A DNA stretch of 7,796 bases from Ignavibacteria bacterium (GCA_030648225.1 JAUSIA010000044.1:1-7796), one strand, 5' to 3'; positions 1-7,121 are shown, counted from the first letter of the stretch. A program made the numbers and translations. The notes: a model not told the origin generated them from the sequence alone.

Positions 1-1
1 A

Positions 2-196
2 ACATTTGATATTGAAGGAATAAATGATTGCGACAGATCAAAAGAGATGAAATCTTTACTGGCATCTATATACATTAACTCTCTGAACGCAGGAGAAAAA
101 GCTTCTGCAGAAAATTTTCTGAAGACATTTTATTTGTGTGAAAATCTGGAAAGTTTCAAAGAAGAATTAAATAATCTTTTTTATAAGGAATATTAA
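2..196 (+). CDS. C-terminal part of an unidentified protein (5' end outside window)
   Basis: An open frame enters from the left edge and runs for 64 codons to a TAA at 194-196. The visible part is mostly helical and hydrophilic in character, with Leu, Glu and Lys spaced as in amphipathic helices (for example SLLASIYINSLNAGEKASAE), and it ends in LFYKEY. I see no catalytic motif, membrane segment or recognised domain, so no function is proposed. Its stop codon overlaps the next gene's ATG by one base (TAATG), which points to translational coupling and to membership of the same operon as the genes up to 2664. That the frame is coding is supported by this junction and by the lack of any other open frame here. 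Confidence 0.6.
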   Translation, partial: TFDIEGINDCDRSKEMKSLLASIYINSLNAGEKASAENFLKTFYLCENLESFKEELNNLFYKEY

Positions 197-432
197 TGAA
201 GCTGGACTGGAATGAATATCTTGGAAAAATACTTAACATAACTATGCATGAAAATTATGGTGTAAAAGATGTTGGTTCCGATTCACCTTTTTATGAAATA
301 GTTTTTAAGACAGGTAAACTTACCGGTGCTTTTGATGAAGGTCTTCTGCTTGAAGCTGTAAGGGAACAAAAAACTATAAGAATTTTTGTCCCATTCACTT
401 CAATGAAATGTGTTGAAATATTCGAATTATAA
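196..432 (+). CDS. Small conserved-looking cytoplasmic protein, possibly Sm/SH3-like barrel
   Basis: This encodes 78 residues without a signal peptide or membrane segment. The start is supported by AAGGAA at 185-190, five bases before the ATG, and by the TAATG overlap with the gene before it. The sequence reads as a run of short beta strands: about 9-17 (LGKILNITM), 33-38 (YEIVFK), 41-45, 49-54 and 61-66, closing with VPFTSMKCVEIFEL at 65-78. The spacing, a strand then a turn KTGKLTG then a strand with FDEG, and a final I-P-F-x-x-I-K-like strand, recalls Sm-like or SH3-like small barrels. This is pattern resemblance only and I do not recognise a named family. Its TAA at 430-432 directly precedes the start region of the T9SS plug-family gene, so the two are probably co-translated. 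Confidence 0.7.
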   Translation: MKLDWNEYLGKILNITMHENYGVKDVGSDSPFYEIVFKTGKLTGAFDEGLLLEAVREQKTIRIFVPFTSMKCVEIFEL

Positions 433-444
433 TTGGGGTATAAA

Positions 445-1677
445 TTGAAAAACAAATCTCTTCTTCTCCTGTTCTTTATTTTTAACACTATTACTTTTTC
501 ACAAGATGTAATTATAAAAAGTTTAAGAGCTTATACAACAGGCGATGAGACTTCATTGCCTGTTATCTATTATTCTCAGGAAGGTGGTAATAATATAACA
601 ATCGAGTTTGATGTTGAATCTGAATTCATTTCAAGCCTGAATATTGTTTTCCGCTATTGTGATAAAGACTGGAACCCTACTGATAATTTATTTCTTATAA
701 ACCATGGAAAGAACATCGCTTATTTTCTTGATCTTATTACTTTGCCAACTACAGTTGAAGATGCCAAATATCGTTTCAAAGGAAATTTCCCTTCGGATTT
801 TGAGGATATTGAATTCCCTTTCTCAGGTAAATGGGTCTTCTTCATTACTGAATCTAATGATACATCTATAGTTTATGCTTCCGGGAAATTTTATGTTGTT
901 CATGAGGAAGTTGTGTTGAGAACAACCATTAAGCAAGAACAGCTTGAAGATAAAGTTTATTTTCCTGCAGACCTTGCAAAAGTCTTTAACGTAACCACTG
1001 AATTTACTATACCGGAAGAATTATTTCCCGCTTTTGTAACTTATGTTGAAATAGTTGAAAACCAAAAAGTGTCTAATCCTGTAATCGTTGACAGGAATTT
1101 TAATACAAATCAACGGCAGTTTTACTGGGATGGAAACAGGAACTTTACATTTACAGCAAGAGATATTCTCCCTGGTAATGAGTATAGGCAAGTGGATTTA
1201 AGAAATATTAATATTTTTAATGCAAAAAATGTTAAAGCTCAGATTGATGGAATTGAATACTCAAGATTTTTTAAGGATGCGCCAAAGGATTTAAATGGCG
1301 GTTCAATCCTAACAAACTTCCAGGATGAATTTGCTGCTTATCTGAATGTAACATTTTCTGTTCGACCTCCTGATGAAATTATAGGAAATATTTTTCTGGT
1401 AGGTGCTTTTAATAATTGGCAATTACTACCCGAATATGAAATGACAAATAATGGCGGGCTTTATACAAAAACCATTACATTAAAAAGAGGAATATATGAT
1501 TACCAGTATGTTCTTGCTGATGTAATAAATGGTAATATAAAAAATGAAAACTGGGTTGTTCTTGAAGGAAATACCTGGGAGGCTGCAAATGTTTATCATG
1601 TATTTTTGTATTATGAGGATCAGAATTACGGCGGATACGACAAAGTAATCGGCTATTCAAAAATTATAAGTCGCTAA
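445..1677 (+). CDS. Type IX secretion system plug-family protein (former DUF5103)
   Basis: An exported protein of about 410 residues. Known T9SS plug proteins close the periplasmic side of the SprA translocon when no cargo is bound. An N-terminal signal peptide is visible (Lys-Asn-Lys, a Leu/Phe-rich core, probable cut near ITFS-Q, residues 16-20). Family landmarks follow: a first beta domain with YCDKDWNP at 71-78, PGNEYRQVDLRN at 243-254, GAFNNW at 320-325 in an immunoglobulin-like C-terminal domain, and the closing EGN then VIGY near 374-404. Length is usual for the family. No ATG lies near the start. TTG 445 is chosen because GGGG (435-438) lies six bases upstream and a clean signal peptide follows; TTG 433, right after the preceding stop, would add four residues. 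The stop abuts the next ATG. Family assignment is firm; the exact role here is by analogy. Confidence 0.85.
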   Translation: MKNKSLLLLFFIFNTITFSQDVIIKSLRAYTTGDETSLPVIYYSQEGGNNITIEFDVESEFISSLNIVFRYCDKDWNPTDNLFLINHGKNIAYFLDLITLPTTVEDAKYRFKGNFPSDFEDIEFPFSGKWVFFITESNDTSIVYASGKFYVVHEEVVLRTTIKQEQLEDKVYFPADLAKVFNVTTEFTIPEELFPAFVTYVEIVENQKVSNPVIVDRNFNTNQRQFYWDGNRNFTFTARDILPGNEYRQVDLRNINIFNAKNVKAQIDGIEYSRFFKDAPKDLNGGSILTNFQDEFAAYLNVTFSVRPPDEIIGNIFLVGAFNNWQLLPEYEMTNNGGLYTKTITLKRGIYDYQYVLADVINGNIKNENWVVLEGNTWEAANVYHVFLYYEDQNYGGYDKVIGYSKIISR

Positions 1678-2664
1678 ATGGAAAAACTTAAAGTCGGAGT
1701 TATTGGAACAGGACATCTTGGTAAGCTTCACGTAAAGATGTTTAAGAATATAGAAAATTGTGATTGTATCGGTGTATTCGATACTAATTTAATTCAATCA
1801 CAAGCTGCAGCTAATGAGTTTAAAGTAAATTATTTTGAAAATGAGGAAGAGTTATTAAAATCGGTTGATGCTGTTTCAATTGCTGTTACGACCTCTGCGC
1901 ATTTTGATGTTGCAAACCGGTGCCTTGAAATGGGGAAGCATATATTTATTGAAAAACCAATTACCTCAACAATTGATCAAGCAGGGAAGCTTGTTAAGCT
2001 GGCTGATGAAAAAAATCTTAACCTGCAGGTTGGTCATATAGAAAGATTTAACCCCGCACTTGTTTCACTTGAAAAATATATCTCGAACCCGGTTTTTATT
2101 GAAACCGACAGACTTTCCCAATTTAACCCGCGTGGGACAGATGTTGCAGTTGTCCTTGATCTTATGATACACGATATAGATATAATTCTGAGTTTTATCA
2201 AAAGTGATATTAAAAGAATAGATGCAAATGGTGTGGCAGTTGTTTCGGATAATGTTGATATAGCCAATGCAAGAATTCAGTTTGAGAATGGTGCTGTTGC
2301 AAATGTTACTGCCAGCCGGATCTCCCAGAAAAAAATGAGGAAGATGAGGATCTTTCAGAAAGATACTTATATAGCCTTGGATTTTGTTACAGGGGTTTCG
2401 GAAGTATACCGTTTGCTTCAGGTAGATGAAAATGTTTTATCGGGAATTTCTTTTGGTGAAATTGGTGTTGGTGAAAAAAAGAAAAGATTAATTTATGAGC
2501 AGCCGCAGGTTAAAGAAATAAATGCTCTCCAGTATGAGCTTCAGTTGTTTGTTAATTCTGTGCTGCAAAAAACAAAACCTTTAATTTCCGGTGAAGATGG
2601 GTTGAGAGCTTTGAGAGTTGCTGAAAAAATTATTAAGAAAATAGAAGAATCAAAAATTGCTTAA
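1678..2664 (+). CDS. Gfo/Idh/MocA-family NAD(P)-dependent oxidoreductase, UDP-GlcNAc 3-dehydrogenase-like
   Basis: A cytoplasmic sugar or nucleotide-sugar dehydrogenase of 328 residues, normal family length. The Rossmann dinucleotide motif GTGHLG is at 10-15, the family's EKP motif with the catalytic lysine is at 92-94, and DLMIHDIDI at 161-169 carries the likely active-site His165. VGHIERFNPA at 118-127, together with GHLGKLH near the start, recalls GnnA-type enzymes, which oxidise UDP-GlcNAc at C3 to begin UDP-2,3-diamino-sugar synthesis for lipid A. That substrate is inferred from motif memory and from lptD nearby; the transaminase partner GnnB is not in the window. The ATG follows the upstream stop with no gap and has no clear ribosome binding site, so translation probably relies on coupling to the plug-family gene. 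A candidate terminator lies just downstream. Confidence 0.88.
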   Translation: MEKLKVGVIGTGHLGKLHVKMFKNIENCDCIGVFDTNLIQSQAAANEFKVNYFENEEELLKSVDAVSIAVTTSAHFDVANRCLEMGKHIFIEKPITSTIDQAGKLVKLADEKNLNLQVGHIERFNPALVSLEKYISNPVFIETDRLSQFNPRGTDVAVVLDLMIHDIDIILSFIKSDIKRIDANGVAVVSDNVDIANARIQFENGAVANVTASRISQKKMRKMRIFQKDTYIALDFVTGVSEVYRLLQVDENVLSGISFGEIGVGEKKKRLIYEQPQVKEINALQYELQLFVNSVLQKTKPLISGEDGLRALRVAEKIIKKIEESKIA

Positions 2665-2672
2665 TTATTCAA

Positions 2673-2706
2673 TTGTTCCGATAAGTTGCATTAGGGACAA
2701 CTTTTT
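2673..2706 (+). terminator. Weak candidate rho-independent terminator after the oxidoreductase gene
   Basis: Two overlapping stems can form nine or more bases after the stop codon. TTGTTCC (2673-2679) pairs with GGGACAA (2694-2700) with one G-U pair, and AAGTTG (2683-2688) pairs with CAACTT (2698-2703). Both end at a run of five T (2702-2706). Stems are short and only moderately GC-rich, so this is a plausible but weak end for the transcription unit covering 2-2664. Confidence 0.4.
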
Positions 2707-2756
2707 AAATAAAAATTGGGGCAATTGTTTTGATTATAAAACAAAATATTTTTTTT

Positions 2757-2779
2757 ATATGTCATCCCCTAAAGGGATT
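2757..2779 (+). repeat. REP-like palindromic unit, isolated copy
   Basis: ATATGTCATCCCC then TAAAGGGATT. The core ATCCCCTAAAGGGAT is a near-perfect palindrome. It matches the two arms at 2813-2858 in the same layout (ATAT, TCA, CCCT, GGGATT) apart from an extra G after ATAT and one extra C. It lies in noncoding DNA in the same orientation as the arm at 2813-2831. It is the third member of the cluster and probably shares its origin. Confidence 0.55.
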
Positions 2780-2812
2780 CTTTTTATTTTCTTGTTTATT
2801 TTTTCTATAAAT

Positions 2813-2858
2813 ATATCATCCCTCCGGGATTATGAACCAATCCCTTTAGGGCTGATAT
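2813..2858. repeat. REP-like paired palindrome (inverted repeat with 7-base loop)
   Basis: Left arm ATATCATCCCTCCGGGATT (2813-2831) is the imperfect reverse complement of right arm AATCCCTTTAGGGCTGATAT (2839-2858), with ATGAACC between them. Each arm is itself a small palindrome around CCCT..GGG, so either the whole element or each half could fold. The GC-rich cores stand out from the AT-rich surroundings. Short paired palindromes between genes are the layout of REP/BIME elements, which in many bacteria are spread by RAYT transposases of the IS200/IS605 type; none is in this window. The element ends about 40 bases before the lipoprotein gene and could also affect mRNA stability or supercoiling. 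Confidence 0.6.
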
Positions 2859-2897
2859 AGCGATACTTGTTAAACAATTTGACAATTTGTAATCATC

Positions 2898-3503
2898 ATG
2901 AAAAAAATACTTTTAATATTAATCCTTTTTACATTTGTAAATTCTGGCTGCAGTGTTTATGAAACATTTATAAACTTATCAAGATTAAAATTCAAACTTG
3001 GGGATGTAAGTAACTTCAGCTTAAGCGGAGTTGATCTTACCAATAAAAAAAAGATTGAAGATTTCACATCATTAGAGCTATTAAAAATCTCTTCAAACTT
3101 TGCATCAGGGAAACTGCCTGTTTCTTTTATTCTTAATGTTAATGCCAAAAATCCAAATGATGGAACAGGCGGCTACAAAAGAACAAGTGCTACAATAAAA
3201 AGTTTTCCATGGCGGTTATTCATTGATGATAAGGAAACTATTTCGGGCAATATAAATTCTCCTGTTACAGTACCGGGAACAGGAGAAGCGGTAGTTATTC
3301 CTTTTTCTATAGGAATAGATCTGATCCCTTTCTTTAAAGAGAGAGGTTATGACTCTATTCTTAATCTTGCATTAAATATTGGAGGTTATTCAGGCAGTGC
3401 ATCTAAACTTGCTCTCTTTGTGCAGCCAACGGTTACAACTTCGTTAGGTGATATAACTTACCCGGAGGAGATAAAAATAGTTGACTTCCAGTATTCTTAT
3501 TGA
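2898..3503 (+). CDS. Probable lipoprotein with LEA type 2 / WHy-like domain
   Basis: A 201-residue exported protein. The N-terminus has two Lys, a hydrophobic stretch (residues 4-14) and Cys18 in NSGC, giving probable lipid attachment. The -3 residue is Asn instead of the usual Leu/Val, although Ser and Gly at -2 and -1 fit. Residues about 70-178 look like an LEA14/WHy-type beta sandwich: PVSFILNVNAKNPND at 74-88 with the typical Asn-Pro-Asn turn, then short strands including WRLFIDDKETISG (105-117) and VTVPGTGEAVVIPFSIG (123-139). Families of this fold bind lipids or protect against desiccation, but no activity is established for such bacterial lipoproteins. It starts after a noncoding gap with REP-like repeats, so it probably opens a new unit. 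No clear Shine-Dalgarno sequence precedes the ATG. ROK kinase lies 42 bases downstream. Confidence 0.72.
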   Translation: MKKILLILILFTFVNSGCSVYETFINLSRLKFKLGDVSNFSLSGVDLTNKKKIEDFTSLELLKISSNFASGKLPVSFILNVNAKNPNDGTGGYKRTSATIKSFPWRLFIDDKETISGNINSPVTVPGTGEAVVIPFSIGIDLIPFFKERGYDSILNLALNIGGYSGSASKLALFVQPTVTTSLGDITYPEEIKIVDFQYSY

Positions 3504-3545
3504 TAACAAATAAATATCTAAATTCGTCTTACATTAAACAGTAAT

Positions 3546-4508
3546 ATGGCAGAAAAAATAAAATACGCATTAGGAATTGATTTAGGGGGAACAAGTATTA
3601 AGCTTGGAATAGTTTCAAATCCCGGAAAAATTGTTTCAAAGATTTCACTTCCTTCTCATGCGGAATTAGGCCCCGATGAAGTTATATCTCAGGTTAAAAA
3701 AGGGATTAAACAAATTCTTGCACATAAAAAAGAAAAAATAAAAGGAATCGGGATTGGAGTACCCGGAGTTATAAATACTGAAAAGGGAACTGTGGAATAT
3801 CCGCCAAACTTTCCTGGCTGGGGAAGGATAAAAGTTGGAAAAATTATTCAAAAGGAATTTGGAATAAAAACTTTAATAGAGAATGATGCAAATGCTGCTG
3901 CAATTGGTGAATTAATTTTTGGTGCCGGTAAAAAATATAATTCGTTTATCATGATAACGTTAGGTACTGGTGTTGGCGGGGGTGTGATCTTTAATAAAAA
4001 AATTTACAGGGGCGAATTTGGTGCGGCAGGAGAGATTGGACATATATCGATTAATTATAAAGGGCCAAAATGTAAATGCGGTTCTGTTGGCTGCGTTGAA
4101 GCATACATTGGGAATAATTATTTAAAGGAACATGTAATTAAAGATTTACAGGAAAATCCCGGTTCAAAAATTTTGGAGCTTGTAAATAATGAAGCGGACC
4201 TTATTACTCCGCGTATTATCCAGGAAGCGATGGAAATGGGTGATGAATTTGCAAAATCTGTTGTTGAGAATATGGGGATTCAACTTGGTGTAGTTCTTAC
4301 TTCAGTAAGTAACTTACTGGATATAAGTACATTTATTATTGGTGGTGGAGTTTCTGGTTTTGGCAAACCATTGTTCAATAAAATTCAGGAAACGATTGTA
4401 GAAAGAGTTTTTATTCCTACAAAGAAAAGAGTAAAAGTTCTGCCGGCTAAACTAAAAAATGATTCTGGTATTAAAGGTGCATCAGCGCTTGTTTTTTATA
4501 AATCCTGA
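3546..4508 (+). CDS. ROK-family sugar kinase, probable glucokinase
   Basis: A 320-residue cytoplasmic kinase that phosphorylates a hexose with ATP (or another phosphoryl donor), most likely glucose to glucose-6-phosphate. The order of motifs is complete: phosphate-binding DLGGT at 12-16, ENDANAAA at 112-119 with catalytic Asp114, the second phosphate loop LGTGVGGG at 139-146, GEIGH at 162-166 with sugar-contacting Glu163 and zinc-binding His166, CKCGSVGC at 176-183 giving the three zinc cysteines, Glu185, and the adenosine-site GGG at 266-268. There is no N-terminal helix-turn-helix, so it is an enzyme and not a NagC/XylR-type regulator. N-acetylmannosamine or other hexose specificity cannot be excluded. 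The only gap to the gene before is 42 bases with no terminator seen, so the two may be co-transcribed. No Shine-Dalgarno is visible. Confidence 0.92.
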   Translation: MAEKIKYALGIDLGGTSIKLGIVSNPGKIVSKISLPSHAELGPDEVISQVKKGIKQILAHKKEKIKGIGIGVPGVINTEKGTVEYPPNFPGWGRIKVGKIIQKEFGIKTLIENDANAAAIGELIFGAGKKYNSFIMITLGTGVGGGVIFNKKIYRGEFGAAGEIGHISINYKGPKCKCGSVGCVEAYIGNNYLKEHVIKDLQENPGSKILELVNNEADLITPRIIQEAMEMGDEFAKSVVENMGIQLGVVLTSVSNLLDISTFIIGGGVSGFGKPLFNKIQETIVERVFIPTKKRVKVLPAKLKNDSGIKGASALVFYKS

Positions 4509-4538
4509 TTGACTACATAAAAGATTCTCATTTAAAAT
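4509..4538 (+). promoter_or_regulatory. Candidate sigma70-like promoter for lptD
   Basis: TTGACT (4509-4514) and TAAAAT (4533-4538) each match the sigma70 -35 and -10 consensus at five of six positions and are 18 bases apart. The predicted start of transcription near 4545 would leave a leader of about 17 bases before the lptD ATG. The -35 box begins directly after the ROK stop codon. In AT-rich DNA such matches arise by chance, and the promoter consensus of FCB-group organisms can differ, so the call is tentative. Confidence 0.33.
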
Positions 4539-4548
4539 TGCTTTTATG
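4516..4548. repeat. Inverted repeat upstream of lptD
   Basis: CATAAAAG (4516-4523) and CTTTTATG (4541-4548) are perfect 8-base inverted repeats separated by 17 bases, ending 13 bases before the lptD ATG. The stem is AT-rich and lacks a T tract beyond it, so it is a poor terminator. It overlaps the candidate -10 region, so it could be a protein-binding site or chance. Confidence 0.35.
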
Positions 4549-4561
4549 ATTATCTTCGTAT

Positions 4562-7114
4562 ATGCGATTTTTATTCATAATACTTTTCATCGCTCCTTCA
4601 TTAAAATCCTTTGCACAGGAAGCTGATACTTTATCCTTACAGGATACTTTAAGAACTGGTTTATTTGGCGATACTCTTTTAGTGCACGATACTATTCCCG
4701 ATAAATCATATGATATTGACACAACAATTTTTGCAAATGCTTCCGATTCACTCATCTTTTATGTAAATAAAAAAAAAATGAGTATTTATGGTGAAGCTTC
4801 TCTTCAATACAAGCAAACGGACCTTAAGAGTGAAAATATTTTTGTAGACTTTGAAACAAATTTTATTGAAGCAGAAGGTATTCCTTCAGATTCAGTTCAG
4901 GGAAAATTAGTTGGTACTCCCGTGTTAAAAGAAGGTGCTGATGCTTATGAGGGGATAAGAATGAAGTATAATTTTAAAACAAGACAGGGATTTATTTCTT
5001 CTGCGGGAACTGAGAGTGAAGGTGCAAGATATACCGGCGAAAAAATAAAAAAAGTAGATGAGGAAACTTATTTTATTGAAGATGGAATTTATACTACATG
5101 TGAAATAGATACACCGCATTATCATTTCTATTCAAATGAAATGAAAGTAATTCATAAAGAACAGATAGTTGCCAAATGGATTTGGCTGCACTTTGGCGGT
5201 GTCCCTTTTCCTTTTCCTTTACCTTTTGCTGTTTTTCCAATTGAATCCGGAAGACGCAGCGGAATTATTCCTCCTGTATTTGGAGATGATTTTACTTATG
5301 GAAGATATTTTTCCCGCTTCGGATATTTTTGGGCAATAAGCGATTATATGGATTGGAATCTTACAGGTGACTTTTACACTCGCGGAAGCTATAATACAAA
5401 TTCGCGTTTTAGATATGCAAAGCGATATAATTTTACGGGGCAGCTTGAAGGAAATTATAAAAGCTTTAAAACCGGAGAGTCATTGGATCCGGACAGGCAG
5501 GAGAGTATAGACTGGTTCGTAAAATGGAATCACAATCAATCAATAACTCCAACATTACGCTTTGATGCAAATCTTCAGTTTGTATCAGGAGTTAATTATT
5601 CAAGAAGAACCATTTATGATTTGAATGAAATCCTTAGCAGAGATATAATATCAAATGCTACTCTTTCTAAAACCTGGGATGAATCAGGTAACAGTGCAAC
5701 ATTAAATTACAGCAGAACACAAAATCTTGATCAGAATAGAATTTCGGAAGTACTTCCCAGAGCTTCATTTAATATGTCGCAGAAATATCCTTTCAGAAGC
5801 AAAACAACAAGTGGCGACTATGATTGGTATGAGTTAATAGGATTTAATTATTCCAGTATTTTTCAAAACAACAGGAATAAAGTTGGAAATGATCTTAAAA
5901 TAAGAGGCGGAATTCAGCATGATATAAGAACAAGTGCTTCACCTAAAGTTGGTTACTTTAGTGTAACTCCTTCAATCAGTTACCAGGAAAGATGGTATAA
6001 CAAAAGAATTGAAAAAGAATTTGCTGGTTTGGATACTGCAGGAAATGATGTTATATCGGAACGGGATGTTAAGGAAATAAATTTTGTTCGGACTTTTAAT
6101 CTTGGTGTTGGTGCTTCAACAAAATTTTATGGAATTGTTCAGCCAAATGTTCTCGGAATTTCTGCCATAAGACATATTGTTAATCCAAGCGTCAGTTATT
6201 CTTATACACCTGATTTCTCAAAATCATTCTGGGGTTATTTTGATACTTATACAAACTCAAAAGGGGAAGTAATACAGTATAATAAATTTGAAGATGAAGT
6301 TTTCGGAGGCCCTTCGCAGGGTGAAAGACAAAATATTTCTTTTAGTGTATCAAACATTTTTGAAATGAAAACAACTGTTGATCCGACAGATACAACTTCA
6401 AAGGAAGAAAAAATACAACTCCTAAATCTTGATGGTTCAATCAGTTATAATTTTGCAGCAGACAGTGTTAATTTTTCTCCTTTAAATGTTGGGTTCAGAA
6501 CTCAGGTTGGTAATTGGTTTAGTTTTAACGGTAACTCAAGCTATACTTTATATGAAACAAATGAGTATGGTCAGAATATTAATAAGTTTCTTATTGAACA
6601 GGGAAGAGGTTTATTAAGATTAACTAATTTCAGTTTTTCAGTTTCAACAAGTTTGTCAGGAGAAAAATTAAGCTCATCCGAAACTGAGGAGCAAACATCT
6701 GAATACCAGGCAAATGAATTTCAGCTTGGTGGTGCAGAACGGAATTATAAAGGAATATATGATATTAAAGATCCTGATTTTACTATTCCCTGGGATATTT
6801 CTCTCAATTACAATTATTCTCTTGATAAAAGAAACCCTGCTGATATAAGAACTTATTCAAACATAAGCAGCTCTCTTAATTTTAATCTTACACCCAAATG
6901 GAAATTTTCTTTCAGCGGGAGTTATGATTTTGAAAGAAAAGAATTTGCTGCACCGGTGGTGCGAATCTCAAGAGACTTGCATTGCTGGCTTCTTAATTTT
7001 ACTTGGAATCCAATTGGAACTTACAGAGGTTATAGTCTGGAAATAAGAGTTAAGGCTCCGCAGCTTCAGGATCTTAAAGTTACAAAGAGAGACCGCTTCT
7101 ATAGTGGGTATTAA
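4562..7114 (+). CDS. lptD: LPS-assembly outer membrane protein LptD
   Basis: An 850-residue beta-barrel that inserts lipopolysaccharide into the outer leaflet of the outer membrane, working with LptE and the LptA bridge. A signal peptide (residues 1-18, cut near SFA-Q) is followed by an Asp-Thr-rich linker (about 21-55), an LptA/OstA-like periplasmic domain (about 60-215) and a long barrel of alternating aromatic strands. The diagnostic stretch is clear: YTTCEIDTPHYHFYS (177-191), VIHKEQIVAKWIW (196-208), a Pro/Phe-rich FPFPLPF (216-222) and GRRSGIIPP (230-238), matching the conserved RRSGFLIP region of E. coli LptD. The chain ends in Tyr, fitting a BAM signal. Only two cysteines occur, Cys180 and Cys808, placed like the two ends of an inter-domain disulfide. 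The length is typical of Bacteroidota-type LptD. A terminator follows directly. Confidence 0.92.
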   Translation: MRFLFIILFIAPSLKSFAQEADTLSLQDTLRTGLFGDTLLVHDTIPDKSYDIDTTIFANASDSLIFYVNKKKMSIYGEASLQYKQTDLKSENIFVDFETNFIEAEGIPSDSVQGKLVGTPVLKEGADAYEGIRMKYNFKTRQGFISSAGTESEGARYTGEKIKKVDEETYFIEDGIYTTCEIDTPHYHFYSNEMKVIHKEQIVAKWIWLHFGGVPFPFPLPFAVFPIESGRRSGIIPPVFGDDFTYGRYFSRFGYFWAISDYMDWNLTGDFYTRGSYNTNSRFRYAKRYNFTGQLEGNYKSFKTGESLDPDRQESIDWFVKWNHNQSITPTLRFDANLQFVSGVNYSRRTIYDLNEILSRDIISNATLSKTWDESGNSATLNYSRTQNLDQNRISEVLPRASFNMSQKYPFRSKTTSGDYDWYELIGFNYSSIFQNNRNKVGNDLKIRGGIQHDIRTSASPKVGYFSVTPSISYQERWYNKRIEKEFAGLDTAGNDVISERDVKEINFVRTFNLGVGASTKFYGIVQPNVLGISAIRHIVNPSVSYSYTPDFSKSFWGYFDTYTNSKGEVIQYNKFEDEVFGGPSQGERQNISFSVSNIFEMKTTVDPTDTTSKEEKIQLLNLDGSISYNFAADSVNFSPLNVGFRTQVGNWFSFNGNSSYTLYETNEYGQNINKFLIEQGRGLLRLTNFSFSVSTSLSGEKLSSSETEEQTSEYQANEFQLGGAERNYKGIYDIKDPDFTIPWDISLNYNYSLDKRNPADIRTYSNISSSLNFNLTPKWKFSFSGSYDFERKEFAAPVVRISRDLHCWLLNFTWNPIGTYRGYSLEIRVKAPQLQDLKVTKRDRFYSGY

Positions 7115-7121
7115 AAAAAGC

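Noticed and set aside
2757..2858. The three GC-rich palindromes as a CRISPR array.
   Set aside because: The units are short, differ in sequence and orientation, and are not separated by spacers of equal length; no cas gene is present.
2657..2860. A 67-codon open frame running from inside the oxidoreductase end through the noncoding gap.
   Set aside because: It translates the palindromic repeats and T-rich spacers into a low-complexity Ile/Phe-rich string, has no ribosome binding site and overlaps the real stop. The DNA is better explained as repeats.
2867..2895. TTGTTA and TAATCA, 17 bases apart, as a promoter for the lipoprotein gene.
   Set aside because: Transcription would begin at or after the ATG at 2898, so it cannot serve this gene with a normal leader; the boxes also match the consensus poorly.
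3546..4508. ROK protein as a NagC/XylR-type repressor.
   Set aside because: It starts straight into the ATP-binding domain with no helix-turn-helix, and all catalytic and zinc residues are intact.
4528..5125. Minus-strand open frames opposite the start of lptD.
   Set aside because: They are short, lie fully opposite a well-supported coding region, and show no motifs or ribosome binding sites.
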